DNA of 64,000 nt, from contig JAKOGI010000025.1 in NCBI GenBank assembly GCA_029747015.1, forward strand, positions 872,501 to 936,500, given 5' to 3'. The stretch is from Carnegiea gigantea. Taxonomy: Eukaryota > Streptophyta > Magnoliopsida > Caryophyllales > Cactaceae. The number at the start of each line of letters is the position of its first letter. Position 1 is the first letter of the stretch. Below, in pieces: positions 12,087-24,961 of this stretch. A program made the position numbers and the translations under genes. The notes beneath the pieces were generated by a model, which saw only the letters and a program-made list of their open reading frames with translations, made no database searches and was not told the origin of the DNA.

Positions 12087-13211
12087 GACCCACAAACAGT
12101 ACCTGGTTGCCACCAAGCCTATTACCTCATCCTATTTACTGCATATTCTGTACAGCTTGTAAGCCTTAAAATAAAGCTTTTCACCGCAATAAAGAGTTCT
12201 CTGGGCTAAATACAAAACCCCAGATGAATCGACCACCAGTGGCTCCCGCTTTTCACCATCACAACCACTGCAAATTTGATCATTTACAGCACAATTCACC
12301 CTCAGTGTCTGATAATGTTTCCTCCCCTTTGGCCATATTGAATCATAATGAATAGCATAAAGCCTCCCGCTACGGTCGATGGCATAAAAACACCGGTCAA
12401 AGTTCATAATATCATGAAACTTAGACGCAACCGCGGGACCCAAGTACCCCAAATCCCTATCCCTACTAAACCTTGCCATACAAGAGCCCAGGCTAAACAA
12501 CACCAGAGCAGTACAATGATCACTTATCAAAGGTGAAAAGGCATCCGGACTTGAGAACACAACAACCTTGTCCTTGCTCAAAATCCCCTCTTCATCTACC
12601 TCACCCCACACCCGGGATCCTAATATTATACCCTCTAGCAACTACCAATCCATCAGGGCCACAAAATTCAATTTTAACCCGTCAATTCTAGTCCTACTCA
12701 AAGGGAGTCAAAGACAGCGCTTACCCATGTTGAATTCTTCAACATTGACAATCCAAGGTTTCAATGAATCAGAATTCTTCGGAGGTTTGAGTAGATAAAC
12801 CGCATTTGCCACAAGATGAAGGGGGAAATGATATGCGATTACAGAGAATAAGTCACCTGAATAAAGCGGCTCATTATCGTCAGATGGGTCAGCATCAAGA
12901 AGCGGATCATTAGATGGGCCAGGAACGTCGGGAAATTCAAGAGGGAACAGAGGGCACAAATTGGGAGGTTCTCTAGGTTTTCGGAGGAGATAAAGAAACG
13001 AATACCCCCATTTTTTACAGACTGATCGGAAAATATGGAGGTCTTGCCGAATTCGGAGATGGCCGGCGTTGAGAGAGGCATCTCCGGGAAAAGCTCCGAT
13101 AAGTTGCGACGCCGGACCGCCATTTTCGCCCATAAACCCTAACCCTGGATCGGTGACGTACCTTTTTTGCGGTGGAATGTACGGAGATAACAGTAGCTTT
13201 GACGACGGCAT
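12087..13211 (-). pseudogene. 5' part of an F-box/DUF295 (KIB1-4-type) pseudogene
   Basis: Reads on the minus strand from the ATG at 13211. A segment with DLHIFRSVCKKWGYSFL resembles the end of an F-box and is followed by a DUF295/KIB1-4-like region (VEEFNMGKRCL, then RTRIDGLKLNF, then WGEVDEEGILSKDKVVVF, CFYAIDRSGRLYAIHYD, LYFKAYKLYRICSK, LGGNQVLFVGL). The main frame is continuous but interrupted by TGA after KRCL, TAG after MDW and TAG after ICSK. A one-base shift before the LGGNQVLFVG segment follows, and then the LINE poly(A) end. Such proteins normally act as substrate receptors of SCF ubiquitin ligases or as KIB kinases' regulators; this copy cannot make the full product. Confidence 0.72.
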
Positions 13212-13928
13212 TTTGCGTGAGTTTTTTAGGTGGCCGTTAATTTTTTTATTATTATTTTATCATTGTTAATTTTTTTGAACAACCAAAGACGGTCGTTAGC
13301 CAACGGCGGTGGTTAGTTGACATCTTGGGCGCCAATTTCAGTTTTCAGTTTTTGGGAAGTGTACTTTTTTTTGTTATTATTATTTCTATTCATTCGTATA
13401 GGTTTAGATTTCTCGAATTTAGGTTGGGGGAATAGTAATGTTTGTAAGAAAATTTAAATGTAAAATATAACGTAGTAAGATTGGTAAAAATCTAAATTAG
13501 TGTTGTATTTGTGATCAAGTAGTTTAAAGTATTATAAGATCTATTTATAATAACTGAGGCATCCATCGGTCAGCATGTAATCATGTATGACATATTGCTC
13601 ATTTTTTAGTTTGATTTGAAGCTTCATCTTATTAGTTACAAACTTTTCTCGCTACCTTTATGTCAAATAAGCATGAACTTTACCCATATTTGAATCAAGA
13701 CAATACAATAATTCTTGCCAATTTTGTAGCAAATAAGACACACATGATACTTGCAATAGCTCAATTCCACTTTCCATATGATCTTCGTAAAGTAACACAA
13801 CCCAAATGATCACCAAGAAAACGGGTTGGGAGATATCATCCCAAGGCTAATCTTCCAAACTGCGCTCATATTAGGTGAAATTGTCTGATAGAAACAGAGT
13901 TAACATATAACATATCAATTAGCAGAGA
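13212..13928. other. Spacer between F-box pseudogene and GPN3-like gene
   Basis: AT-rich, non-coding. Holds the presumed promoter of the F-box pseudogene on one side and the 3' UTR of the GPN3-like gene on the other. No repeat or RNA gene seen. Confidence 0.5.
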
Positions 13929-14744
13929 CTACTTAGCACCCTCTGGATCCAAATCAAACCCGATATCCTTGATCTTCACATCGACATCTTCTCCATAGTG
14001 AATACAAGCATCAATTTGAGACAACACAGATTGGATACTACTCTCCTTCCTCAAGTCAAGAGGGATGAAACTCAGCATACTGAAGTCGTCCACCAGATCG
14101 ATCAAGGCTTTATTCAGCTTCCCAAACTGGGGAGCCATAGATATATTTAACTGAGACAGCAGCGTATGCGGTTCAGGGCTCAGAAAGTCCTCTACATCTT
14201 GCCTGTTCTTCACTAGTTCCATTTTAGTCAGAATATTAAGATGGGGAACTTCAAGCTGAACCATTGCAGAAAGAGAAGACAAGCAACCACTGATGAACTT
14301 GCTGACATCAGTTATGAACTGGGAATCGAGCAAGTATACAGCACATATATTGAAGTTTTTCTGTTTTAGATGGTCGAGAAAGTTCCTGAGGACTGAGACA
14401 TGAGATAAAAGCTCAATTTGTGCAGGGCAATCAAAAACCACATAGTTGTCATCCATGAAATCATCCAACTTTTCAGAAAGCCAGTCGTCAAGGTTATCTT
14501 CGAGTTCTTCCATACAATAAATGAGAGCACCACTGGGACCTAGACCCAGCTCAGTCATTACATCATGCAAGGACACAAGTTCCCTAATATCCATTGACAC
14601 TGGATAGTTAAAGTTCTCTGCAGCTGGATCAAGGTTTGCAATATGAATAATCCGCCCCACGGTTTCACAATGTTGGTACAAGCTTGAGCAATAGGTTGAT
14701 TTCCCACTCCCTACAGGTCCTATGACTAGCTGTGCATACCCCAT
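13929..14744 (-). CDS. GPN3: GPN-loop GTPase 3 homologue with altered G motifs
   Basis: GPN3-family proteins are small self-dimerising GTPases that help assemble and import RNA polymerase II. The 271-aa frame begins MGYAQLVIGPVGSGKST (P-loop, residues 9-17), the standard start of the family, and has the usual length. The complete coding part lies in one exon; the reading frame extends upstream to an acceptor (TTCAG|GAGGA at 14765/14766), so a 5' UTR intron is likely. Odd: the signature Gly-Pro-Asn is Gly-Pro-Ser (69-71), the G3 motif DCPGQ is DCPAQ (105-109), and the G4-like S/TKMD is TKME (173-176). Otherwise conservation is strong (LEDNLDDWL, LLDSQFITDVSKFISGC). It is either a divergent paralogue or a GTPase under relaxed selection. 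Confidence 0.9.
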   Translation of the reverse strand: MGYAQLVIGPVGSGKSTYCSSLYQHCETVGRIIHIANLDPAAENFNYPVSMDIRELVSLHDVMTELGLGPSGALIYCMEELEDNLDDWLSEKLDDFMDDNYVVFDCPAQIELLSHVSVLRNFLDHLKQKNFNICAVYLLDSQFITDVSKFISGCLSSLSAMVQLEVPHLNILTKMELVKNRQDVEDFLSPEPHTLLSQLNISMAPQFGKLNKALIDLVDDFSMLSFIPLDLRKESSIQSVLSQIDACIHYGEDVDVKIKDIGFDLDPEGAK

Positions 14745-14765
14745 GATGATTCTTTGAATGTCCTC

Positions 14766-16330
14766 CTGAACCCAGTTGAGCAAAAACTAGATCAGCCAAA
14801 TGGAACCTAGACAATATTGCAACAAATTGGAATGGTGAGCACGTCCGTAAGCCCCAGGTTACCAATTCAGTGATTTTTGGTTCAAGGCAAGGGGGAGTAT
14901 AAGCAATTCACAAATGAGCACGCACAGAACAAGTAATCAACATTAAGCATTCAAAGCAAAGAGAGGTGAAGTATGGGCAGGGTAAGGACTCCAAACATTT
15001 TGAAAACTGAACTTGAGAAAGACGCTAAAATGTCCAAGCAAAAGTGCACCATCGTACAGAGCCATATACAATCAATTCTCCTATAGAATCAAGCAAAATG
15101 GAGAATGTCAGGAATTTGAGGCTTTGAGTAGAAGTATCAAGAGAACATCCCAGGAGGGACCTAAAGATTAGTACTAGAATTATCTATGTTACTTAATACT
15201 TAGACTCAACCGTACCCATATTGAAGTGTTGAGTGTCCATCAAGAGTGTCACGTTAGATTTGGCAAAAGAATTTTGTACATCTTTAGTCCAAAATGAAGG
15301 GTCGAGTATCCATATCCCTCTCCGAGTGTCAAGTACCTGTCATGGATACATGAGGCAAAATGAAGATTCAACATAAGATAGGTTTGCCTTTCCACAGGAA
15401 GGGAGGAACTAATGTCACAATTCATGACTAGCAGTGATGCCAACTGGTTTTGATCATATAAGAATATGGACTGCTACTCATTACAAAAATTTTGCCTAAC
15501 TAGGCTCCAATTCATTCAAGCCTGTGAACAAGGATCGAAGGATTAATGTCAAGACACAGTGCCGTGTTCAAGAGTTGCTTCTGACATGGGGCACAATTAT
15601 GTGATGTTTGCTTGAATGCAATGAAATGTAATCAATTTTGTAATGAAATCATAATTGCATAGTTTAAGGTGATCACAATTACAAGGTAGTTGTCATTTGC
15701 AACACTCCCTTCCAGCCAAACAAGATGATAGAAACACAATTGCAACTTGTTTGCATTACAATATTGTTTACATCTAACCAAACATTACCTTATAGTCTTT
15801 GAATCATACTCACAATTCTACCACCAGGACAAATTGACTCAAATTTGTGCGAATCCCAAACCCTAATAAAACAGCATAATGCAACAATGGAAAAATTGCA
15901 ACTTTAATAATCATAACCCTTTTTTGGGTATTCCCCTCAATTAATAAGTGACTTCAAGAACTTGTTCAAAGTCAATACAAACGTAGGCAAAATGCAGTCA
16001 CATTTACCCCCCCCCCCAAAGAAGGGAAAATAAGCAGAGTTTGTGCCCTAGGAAAATACCCATTTCATACAACTTCACGATCAAATTCATCAAACTTCCT
16101 AGCCAATTTTCAGGCTGTACTTTCACGATTAAGTGAAGGTTTGATTGTTCAATTCCCTTTGTCAATCAATCAATAAACCTAAAAACAATTGAAATTCAAA
16201 AAGAGGAAACCCTATTAAAATTTAGGCGTGAGGAATACCTGCAAATCCTAACTGGGGTTTTTGCTGCTCGTGGTGATCGTCGACGTGGTTCACTCGTTGC
16301 ACAGAGTTGATTGATGAATTCAGAACGCAG
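14766..16330 (-). other. Predicted 5' UTR intron and leader exon of the GPN3-like gene
   Basis: On the minus strand a donor (GCAG|GTATTCCT at 16239/16238) can pair with the acceptor at 14766 to remove an intron of about 1.47 kb, placing a leader exon at roughly 16239-16330. The intron contains a C-run at about 16008-16018 and no recognisable gene. The model is based only on splice-site consensus and needs transcript support. Confidence 0.45.
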
Positions 16331-18485
16331 CCTAAAATGGGTTATGTACTTTGCAGTTTCGTTTCCACTGTTTCGCCAAGCAACTTTTTTAATTGCTTCA
16401 TTTCGCTCCAAGAACAGCCTTTTTTAACTGTTCTTGAAGATTTACACCCCAATTTTTTAAAAAAAAGGGTTCTTGGAGATTATATCCAAAGAGAGATTAA
16501 CACTGAAATCTATCCTCATTTATATTTGTAGTTTTTTTTACAAAAAAGAAGGACGAAATTTCTCACCAAAAGAATTTGAAGAACCATATTATGAAAAAAA
16601 GTTTTAAGTTGCTTTTAACAGTATTTTTAAAGAGTAAGTATGGAATTAAACGAACTCTTTATTTAGGAAGTAATAGGTCAGGGAGTGGCGGGGCAACGAG
16701 CGCACTAGACCTGGACTGAAGCACCTTATGGCACACCATGCACTCAGACGGAAATAGTCAACATTTGTATAGGCACCATGAATCACTATGACTCTCTGTG
16801 ATGGAAGATAATATCATGTGTGTTCACGGACCATGCTTTGAAAATGTCAAATATTTAGGTGACCGTATATGTGACACTTGAAAGAACAACTTAATAATCA
16901 CGTAATTTTCAAATAAGCTTAGATTCTTAATTTGTGATATGGCATCCATGATGAAGTGCATCAGGAAATTAATATAAATTAATTTTCTAACGTGGCAGTT
17001 TTCATTATTTTTTTAATGCCTGCACGTGAATAAGATTCAACATAGACAAAACATCATTGACGACCAAATTACATGTTCAACAATTTCCATGAACATAAAA
17101 ACATTACTCGTGGCCCAACACTCTTTTGCATTTTCTTGTTATCATGCCCTAAGCTGATCCAACAAGACCGTATCAATGTCCAAAAGTACAACTAGTGGCT
17201 GCCCATGTTGAGTAACATGTAGCCTGTCGTCACTCTGGTTCATACAAATTATATGATAGCCCTCCATCAATAGTAAAGTGTTGCTCTCATTCACTTCTCT
17301 CGATTTTGTGTTTTTTTTTTTTGGGGGGGGGGGGGGGGGGCTCGAGCTTGGCTTTGAACTCAGATCTTTCACCAAGGTGGCCATTGTTCTACTTTGACCT
17401 CGAACATCCCCAGGCAGGCCTTTGTCGAGCTCGTGAAACCTATAGCTGATAAACAGACTTATGTTTTCGCATGAGAGAAATCTACATTTCAAAGAGAGGA
17501 TACAGCAACAGCCTATGCATTCAACAGGGAAGCATGCACAGAAATATTAGAAGTAGCATCAACAGATACGCAAATGTTAGCTACAATCTACCATTCGAAC
17601 TAGTCAATTAGATAGCTGCTACATCACTCAGCCATGCAGCTAAATAACGTGAAAAATATGGCTGAATGACACAAGAATTTTATGGCTTAATTAATGTCTG
17701 CCACTTAATTGAAGTCTTGAAGATCAGCTGGGGACGAGATAGCAGATACTCAAGAAATATGGACTTCTAAGGCAGTCGTTCATCTTCCATGGCTTGTAAG
17801 TCACAGACTTAGACTACCAGCTTCCTGCACGACAAAAATCAATGACCAATTCAAGATCTTCATCCATGAAAAAGAAAACGGAAAAGGAGAGATCAACTAG
17901 GTCACTTGGGTAATGACAATATCACTCATTTCACCTAATCTCACTGGATACAAATACCACAGATCAGAATTTTTAGTAGTATCCCAAAGTTCTGGTACTC
18001 TTAAAATTTAGACAGGGGTTAGAATACAGTGTGACAGGATGTAATGAACAAAGCCAATATGCAATTGAAAACACTTGTCAGCAAATGGTTGAAAAAGGTT
18101 CATGACATATATTGGAGGCAGAAAGATCGGGAGGGAAATAAAGAGATTAATGAAATGCCTCGTGCAGAGTCCCAACAGTTAAATTCACAGACGATTAGCG
18201 GACGAAAGCAAATAACAGAAACATAACCAACAGAAAAAGAGCGCGACGAAATCAAAGGGTAAGTACAAACATCCTTTGGGAGGAGTACAAGAAGCCGAGC
18301 ATAGCAGGAATGTAATAGGACATTCTGGATCTAAGTTATCAATCATTTGCGCTACCAAGATAAGAAAGGGGAAACAAAGCTTGTGAGCTTTGTACCACTG
18401 GATGAAACAAGTTCTCACTCTGAGAAGCAATAAAGTTCAACCAATTGCTTACCGAAATGGGCCCTTCCAGATAGATGTACGTTCT
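16331..18485. other. Spacer between GPN3-like gene and FDM gene
   Basis: Non-coding. Contains a striking T-run followed by an 18-base or longer G-run at about 17311-17340, directly followed by a short tRNA-like stretch (GGCTTTGAACTC, similar to a Pol III B box). The right end is the 3' UTR of the FDM gene. No gene recognised. Confidence 0.5.
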
Positions 18486-21400
18486 TCACCTCTTGCGCTT
18501 CAAACTCTTCAGGCTCTTGAAAATATAATTGATGACCTCCTTCAAGGTGGCCTTTCGCCCTTCCTTGTAATTCCACAGCTCATTTATTACGTATCTCCCA
18601 CTGGGATTGTACTCATTCAGTTCTTGCAAGGCCACCGTAACAGCTTTGTATACCTCATCACCCCATTCCTCCTTGAGCTGCTTCAGTTTTTCATCTTCTT
18701 CATCAATTATTTCCTACATCATGACTCCATTTTTACAAGTTAAAGTTCAAGCACGATTAATACATACATAAACCAAATGAAAGACGTGAGGAAACTAAGA
18801 GCACAAATTAAATTCAGGAGAGCAGTGAAAAATCACACCTCAGTCTTTCCATTGATCTCTCTAATTCTAAAAGGATGCCACGCTGGATCTTTCAGGTTCT
18901 CCTGCCACAACGAGGACCCCTCACTAGCCTTCACCAGGGCCTCCTCATCTGTGAATCTTCTCTTGCTTTCATTAAGAAATGCCTTGTCATCGATTTCACC
19001 CATTCTTTTGATTCCAATGTTAGTGCGACTACTTTGGAGAAGATCCAGAAGACCCTATAGAAAATAAACGTACGAGAGTGCATCATATAAGCTGTTTACT
19101 AGTAATCAGATAAAATAGCAAATACTAATATTTCTAAGATAAAGTTAATTAGAAATGAAAAAGAAGCTACAAATCCCAATGCCTGAAACAAAATCAGCAA
19201 CCTAAAACAAGAAAATAAGAAGAAGATGCAAGCAATGGAAACAGCAACTAGAGAATAGTCAAACTTATTTGGGAAGTTGATCAGAGCAACGAGACACTAT
19301 GCAATCCACGACTCATGTAAATTCAAATTTTGAGTCTCGCTCAATATAACTAGATGATAATCATATTGAAAGATTATATAAGTATCTTGCATAAATGGAT
19401 ATGTTTGTAGGCATACTGCAATTAACACTTTGCGAGCTTCCTGCAGTTCATCATTGCTCTGTCGCTGTTTAACAACGAGCGTTTGGTTCATATCTTCCAA
19501 ATCATTCATATCTTCAATTTTCTGACGCAGTTCTTCATTCATCTCCTTCATCTTTCTTTGGATTGCAGCATCATCATCATCTCCAAGATGTTTCATGACT
19601 TCTATTTTCCCTTTTAACTCCTCAATTTCCAATTGCAATTTTTGTCTAGCGTCAAGCTCCTTTTCTAGCTGAAGGATCTTTTTCAGGGCTTCTTCCTTCT
19701 CCCTCTGCACATTAAAATATTAGTCAACAATAGCTTACAAGTGTAATGAACAAGTCAACGTGGCAACTGCTATTCAATATTGACCTTTTGTTCCTCCACA
19801 AGCCTCAATACATTCTTATCTGCTTTCTGCTGCTCCATGGAAGCCATTACCAGTGAATTGTTTCTTTCATCGTTCTACAAGAAAGTGACAAGAGGAGCTG
19901 CATGTCAGCTTAACAAAACTAAGAAAAGCCAAATACACAGGACTTGAACAAAACCTCCACTATGTACAAGATGTCACCTTTAATACTTATAAAAGTACAA
20001 GCCAATACTAAAAGAAATTCACAAAATTAGACATAGACAGAAAGAAGAAAGGCTTAAGCTTTTCTAAAAAGATCCTTGCTCAAAAAGGCCATAACACTGG
20101 GGCTCCTAAGTCTCCAGGCTCAAGTCATAGGATCATGCCAAGAGTGCAGTCAACAGCATACATCAGTGAAAAAACAATTCCAGGGAAAGCCCCAAGAAAA
20201 GTTTAAATCATCATAAACCTAGGGAACATCAACCTAGAACAATTAATAACACAGTAATTAGTAAGAGCTATAGAGATAGATCTGACATAACAAAAACTGC
20301 TAACCGCCGCCATCTCAGTTCTTAACAAACAGCCCACCGCCCCCAGGGGAGGGGGGTTTCAGTCAAGTCTACCCATCAAATGATCAATCATCACTGGCAA
20401 CACAAATTTATAAATGTACCAAAAAGAAAGAAAAAGATCACCTGCTGCTTTTCCTCCTCTAGTTTCTGCCGCTCACGTTCAGTTAACACCTCACGCTTGC
20501 TTAATTCCCTGGCACGCCAATCAAGCTGTCTTTTCTTGGACTCCAATTCATGATTCATCTTCTCTTGCTCTTCTAATATCCTTCGAACATGATCCCTAGC
20601 AATGCGCTGCATCTTCCGTGTTTCTGTCAGGAATCAGTTGTGAAGAAATTAACATGACTATGCAAGCCACTAATCAACTGTAAAAACAATCACTACTGCT
20701 AGAAGACAATCCTTCTAATGCTTTGAATACAATTTAGTTGTTCATGGACTTTGGTATGCAAATGGGTTATAGGAAGAAATAGATCAATGTAGACCAGTGC
20801 TGAGAACATGATGTCAACATAAAGGCAAATAAGCATAAACAGTATTCTCTTGTTAAACATGGCTAATTCAACCAACAAACATGATACAGAAAGACACTAG
20901 CTTTGGGCCAAAGAAAAAGAGCTATCACTTCATCTTATAAAACCCTGACAGAACATATCCTGCAGAGAATTATAGCATTGGTTTCAGAAAACAGTAACAC
21001 AAAGACACAGCGCTTGAAACATCTTTCCAAACAAGTTCCTTTATTTCTCCCCAGAAACCAAAACATAAATTTAGGAAAGAGATGTTCAGACATGCCAAAA
21101 CCCAAGACTCAGAACTGCGCAAAATAGATTTGAACACAAAGAATAGGTGTTATGCAATGCCAAAAGAAGTTATTACCACCCTCATACAGTTCGTAGTTTG
21201 TACACATCAAAAAGGGGAGAGGGGGCTTAACCGATTTAGTGTCCCTGAACTATTGGCAATCATTGCTAAATCACAGCAACACTCGTGGAGTGAAGTTTGT
21301 TTTTTTTTTGGGGGGGGGGGGGGGACCCTCGTTTCTGACATATAACATATCCAGTACACAATCTAGCAAAATATCTTAAGTTAATGATACATCACACCAA

Positions 21401-22760
21401 CAGATCTATCCAAGTTATCCTATCTGGTATGATTGTTTTCTTCTTCTTCTTTTTTTTTTTTTTTTAAAAGGGGAACGGGGAGGTCATCCCATAATCCTAA
21501 GGTTCCAGTCAATAATTCAAGATATGCTATCACCAATGACTTGGAAGGTTCTCGCACTCATGCAATACAAGCATTCCACCACTGAAGAACCAACTAGAAT
21601 GATAAGACACACACGTGCTCATAGCAGCAGAGAGAGTCACCAAGAGAAAGAACATGCATGTAATCATGCCTAATTTCCATGTCTCATCCACAAAATTTAA
21701 AAAAAAAAAGAAAAAGAAAAGTTGGAAGTTTTTATAGGAAGAGGGGAGAGGGATAGCCCATGTACGTTTTATACAGAGTAAAGTGAGATACAAAATCATT
21801 CCAAGCAAGTAGTAGAACATGTTCATGCGAGCAAGGATGATTCATTTTAAGAAACAGAAGCTAACCTTCATAAAATGCTTGGTGCAGCCTATCTTTCTCT
21901 TCAAGCATCCGACTCAAAGACAACGTCTTCTCATTAAATTTTGATTGCATTTCGTCCAAGGTCTGATTGTTCATGTCTATCTCGTTTGCCAACTTGCCTA
22001 CAAGAGTCTCTTTGTCTTGTTTTGCTTCATTTACGATATCTGAAAGAGTCTTGAGCTCTCCTTTTTGGCGAAGATAATCTCCTATCTTCCCCTCTGCATG
22101 GTAATCGTCAGCACGTGCAAACCACCCATAAATGCCAGAACCAGGACTCTCTTTGTCAGCCATCCATTGCTTCCTGCTATGTCTACCCGCTTCAAAATAC
22201 TTCTCAAATTCTACTGCATTCTTGAAGCCTGTCCAGCCTTTCTCAAAGTGAACTACAGCTTGCGCAGTTTGATCTTGCTCTTCACAAAACAACTCCACGG
22301 ACAGCGGCTTATATTTTGAGAATGTTTTCATCCAAAACCCACTATCAGCCACTTGTTTCCCGGTCTCTGCATTCTTCACAATGTTCACAACAACTCCTAC
22401 CCATGGCCAACAATACAGCACCTCTTGCTCAGTGGGTTGTGGTTCTGGCTCAGGCGGTTGGTTAGTTTGAGCAGCTCCATTGCCAAGGTCGACCGTCAAA
22501 TATTTTGCCAATGCAAGATGGGTTGCCTTCTGCTTGGCCCTTCGGTGAGCAGCACCTTTGGCAACTCCGGACGCATGCTGGAGTAGGTCCTTGTACACAT
22601 ATTCTTGTTTTTTCTTACCAGCACAGAAGGGGCACCTCAGTGTACCATTTATATTCCTTACTTTGTAACTCCCATTTCTCAAGGCTTGATATGGTTTTTC
22701 CATATACTCCTCAATCTCAGACTCACTGATGCCAGACTCTTCATCAGAGCTGTACTCCAT
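18486..22760 (-). CDS. FDM1: Factor of DNA methylation (XH/XS domain protein, FDM1/IDN2 family)
   Basis: FDM/IDN2 proteins bind double-stranded RNA and act in RNA-directed DNA methylation in the nucleus. Six coding exons on the minus strand, all in phase: 22760-21866, 20623-20442, 19874-19785, 19704-19417, 19054-18839, 18713-18486; total 632 aa, matching the FDM1 group (about 634). Domains: zf-XS at 43-84 ([23 protein letters not shown]), XS at about 113-225 ([10 protein letters not shown]...[12 protein letters not shown]), a long coiled coil at about 240-500, and XH at about 500-632 ([31 protein letters not shown]). Start at [10 protein letters not shown], the usual family beginning. The paralogue number (FDM1 versus FDM5) is a guess from length and layout. 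Confidence 0.93.
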
Positions 22761-23580
22761 GATATTCCTCAACAAATACTGCCAAAAGGGCAACCAAGAA
22801 TGGCTAAAAGTCAAAACTTGAAGAAATTACTAACAGTCCACAGCTGATCATATCAGTAGCAGCACTACAGTCTTAAAATGTTTTTATTGAATCTTCATGC
22901 AAAACGGCCAAAATTAACACAAGTTTTTTGTGGTTCACATAAAACTAGCCCTTGCAGTGTCCAAAACTAGTACTTGCAGAGTCCATTTATCATATGCATT
23001 CCTATTGCAACACTGCACATACGCTCAGCACTCAGCGCTCAGCACTCAGCACTCGTATACAAGTTCCGATTGTAACACCAACATCATTCTCTTTTTCAAA
23101 TTAATGGCCCAAAAGAACAGCCTTTCTGCAGTTTAACTATAGGTTTAACAGTAAGTACATTGATCCCTACACATAGCCCTAGAAGGAATTCCGGGTGTAA
23201 GTTGGTGGTTTGGAATGGATTTTATAGAATCAAACTAAAATGTGGAATCTAAAGAACCTAGGTACACATAGGCAACTCTTTCAAATCCCTAATCAGAGAT
23301 TTCCAAACGAAAATTTGCTGATTGCTCAAAAGATTCCATGAAAAAAAGGGTGGGGGGAGCGAATTCCATTGTCAAACAGAAGGGAGAGGGGAAGATGGAG
23401 TGAGAAATTACCGCCGAGGATCAACAGAAAAGAGGAGAGAGAAGAGCGGAGGCACCGCGGAGCCGGCGATTTTTCGACGGCAGAGGCGACGGTGGCGGCC
23501 ACCAAAACAACCTCGTGATATTTTTCTGCCCCTTTTCTTGTTCCCTTTGACTGAGGAGCAGACCACGACTCTACGAGTGT
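22761..23580 (-). other. 5' leader of the FDM gene with a probable 5' UTR intron
   Basis: An acceptor (TTTGGCAG) lies about 20 bases before the FDM ATG, and a donor (CGGCG|GTAATTTC) near 23412 on the minus strand would join a GC-richer leader exon at about 23412-23560. The interval also holds a short degenerate heptamer array (AGCACTC/AGCGCTC) at 23025-23053. No protein-coding content is visible. Confidence 0.45.
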
Positions 23581-24961
23581 CAGGTGTGCTTTTTAATGCC
23601 AATGAAATAAATTGCTGTGGACAAGTTTTGCTTCTCCTTGATTTGCATTTGTGAAATTTATAAACAAAAAGGATCAATGCTTATATAAAAAACATTAAAA
23701 GAAATATAAATATTTATCTACAGCAACCACTTTCAGTGTGAGTTCCGCTTTCGCAAAGTTTAGTGAGATTTAAAAGTATGCAGCCTTACCTTTATATACA
23801 ACAACTCCCAGTGTATAACCCCTTGCATGGCTCTAGACTGCACACATTCTCAAGTAGAACCAGTCAACCCAAAACTCTCTGCAATGCTTCTAAATTATTT
23901 TTCTATAATATAAAAAGATAAAATAATTTAATGAAGATCGGATTTACGTATCAAACGCACACAACATAAATGTACTTTAAAATGGTATAACGATGCCTCA
24001 CAATGTCATATAAATAAATATATTCAATGCCAGATACTAATTATCCAACTTGTTCTTAATCAAAAAGAAAAAAAAAAGACAAATTGGATCATACTACAAT
24101 TCATAGATGTTTGCAAGTTAATTCAGTCTAATTTGCAAACTGTTCCTCATTTGGTTCAGGATGTGGTAGGCAAATTTCACCCACAACTCCTTTCACGTCG
24201 ATCATTTTTACATGGAATTTTGGGGATATTTAGAGATAGATGACTTTATCTATACAAAGCATTCATAGATGTATACAAGTTAATTCAGTCTAATTCTAGC
24301 ATTTGCATTCACGAGATATCGATCATGGGTGCTACCCAATGAGCGCTGCATGCTACAGTTTATACTGAATTAGCTCACTCGCTGGCTAATCTGTCATCAA
24401 GGTTACAACTTCCAAAGCACTTGTTTTGCCAGACTGGCCCTCTCAAACATAGAGAATCAAACTGTCATATAAACAACAAATAAATAAACAACTATAGAGA
24501 TTAAAGAGAGATGAAAGACCAATTTTCAAGCCTGCATCTGTTCGATTATTGAGATACAAGCATTCAATATGAGTACAGACCTTTAACTTTATGTTGTTTG
24601 GATTGAGGTACGAGTGTCCTACATGGTCATACACCTAGAATTATTTTGAAATGTTTTGCATGCTTTCCCACATATCATGTTACGATGTAATTGTCCGACA
24701 GAGCTCGAGTACATACAGTTCGAGTAACATAATTCAGAAGATAATGACGAATTCGAGCAGACATACTTGAGTTGATGGACATATCTGCCTTGTAGTTCAG
24801 TATCAGATTAACTGAGATCTACCAAAAATCTTATCACACTATCACAAATTTCTGTTACATTAGACTCAATGAGTACAGGACAAGAGGGGGGAGGGAAGCA
24901 ACTAAAATTCTATAGTGAAACAATGGTACATGATTCTATTTACTCCAGAACTCAATTTCCA
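23581..24961. other. Spacer between FDM and SKU5-like genes
   Basis: AT-rich non-coding sequence. Includes an Au-SINE-like fragment (about 23705-23850) and a diverged 35-bp direct repeat (24099-24133 and 24262-24296, sharing TCATAGATG and AAGTTAATTCAGTCTAAT). No gene recognised. Confidence 0.5.
23705..23850. repeat. Au-SINE-like fragment
   Basis: Contains CAGTGTGAGTTCCGCTTTCGC and then GTATGCAGCCTTACCTTTAT, the hallmark order of the dicot Au-SINE body read against the Pol III strand. Diverged and partial; the family name is from memory. Confidence 0.45.

Noticed and set aside
17335..17420. tRNA gene suggested by a B-box-like motif
   Set aside because: No cloverleaf stems or A box could be found around GGCTTTGAACTC; at most it is a decayed tRNA-derived repeat.
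17142..17492. 116-codon minus-strand open frame with a Pro/Lys stretch
   Set aside because: The Pro/Lys part is only the translation of a T-run/G-run microsatellite, and the rest has no family motif or splice support.
23322..23654. 110-codon + strand frame and overlapping minus frame
   Set aside because: They overlap the GC-richer leader exon of the FDM gene and show no recognisable protein features.
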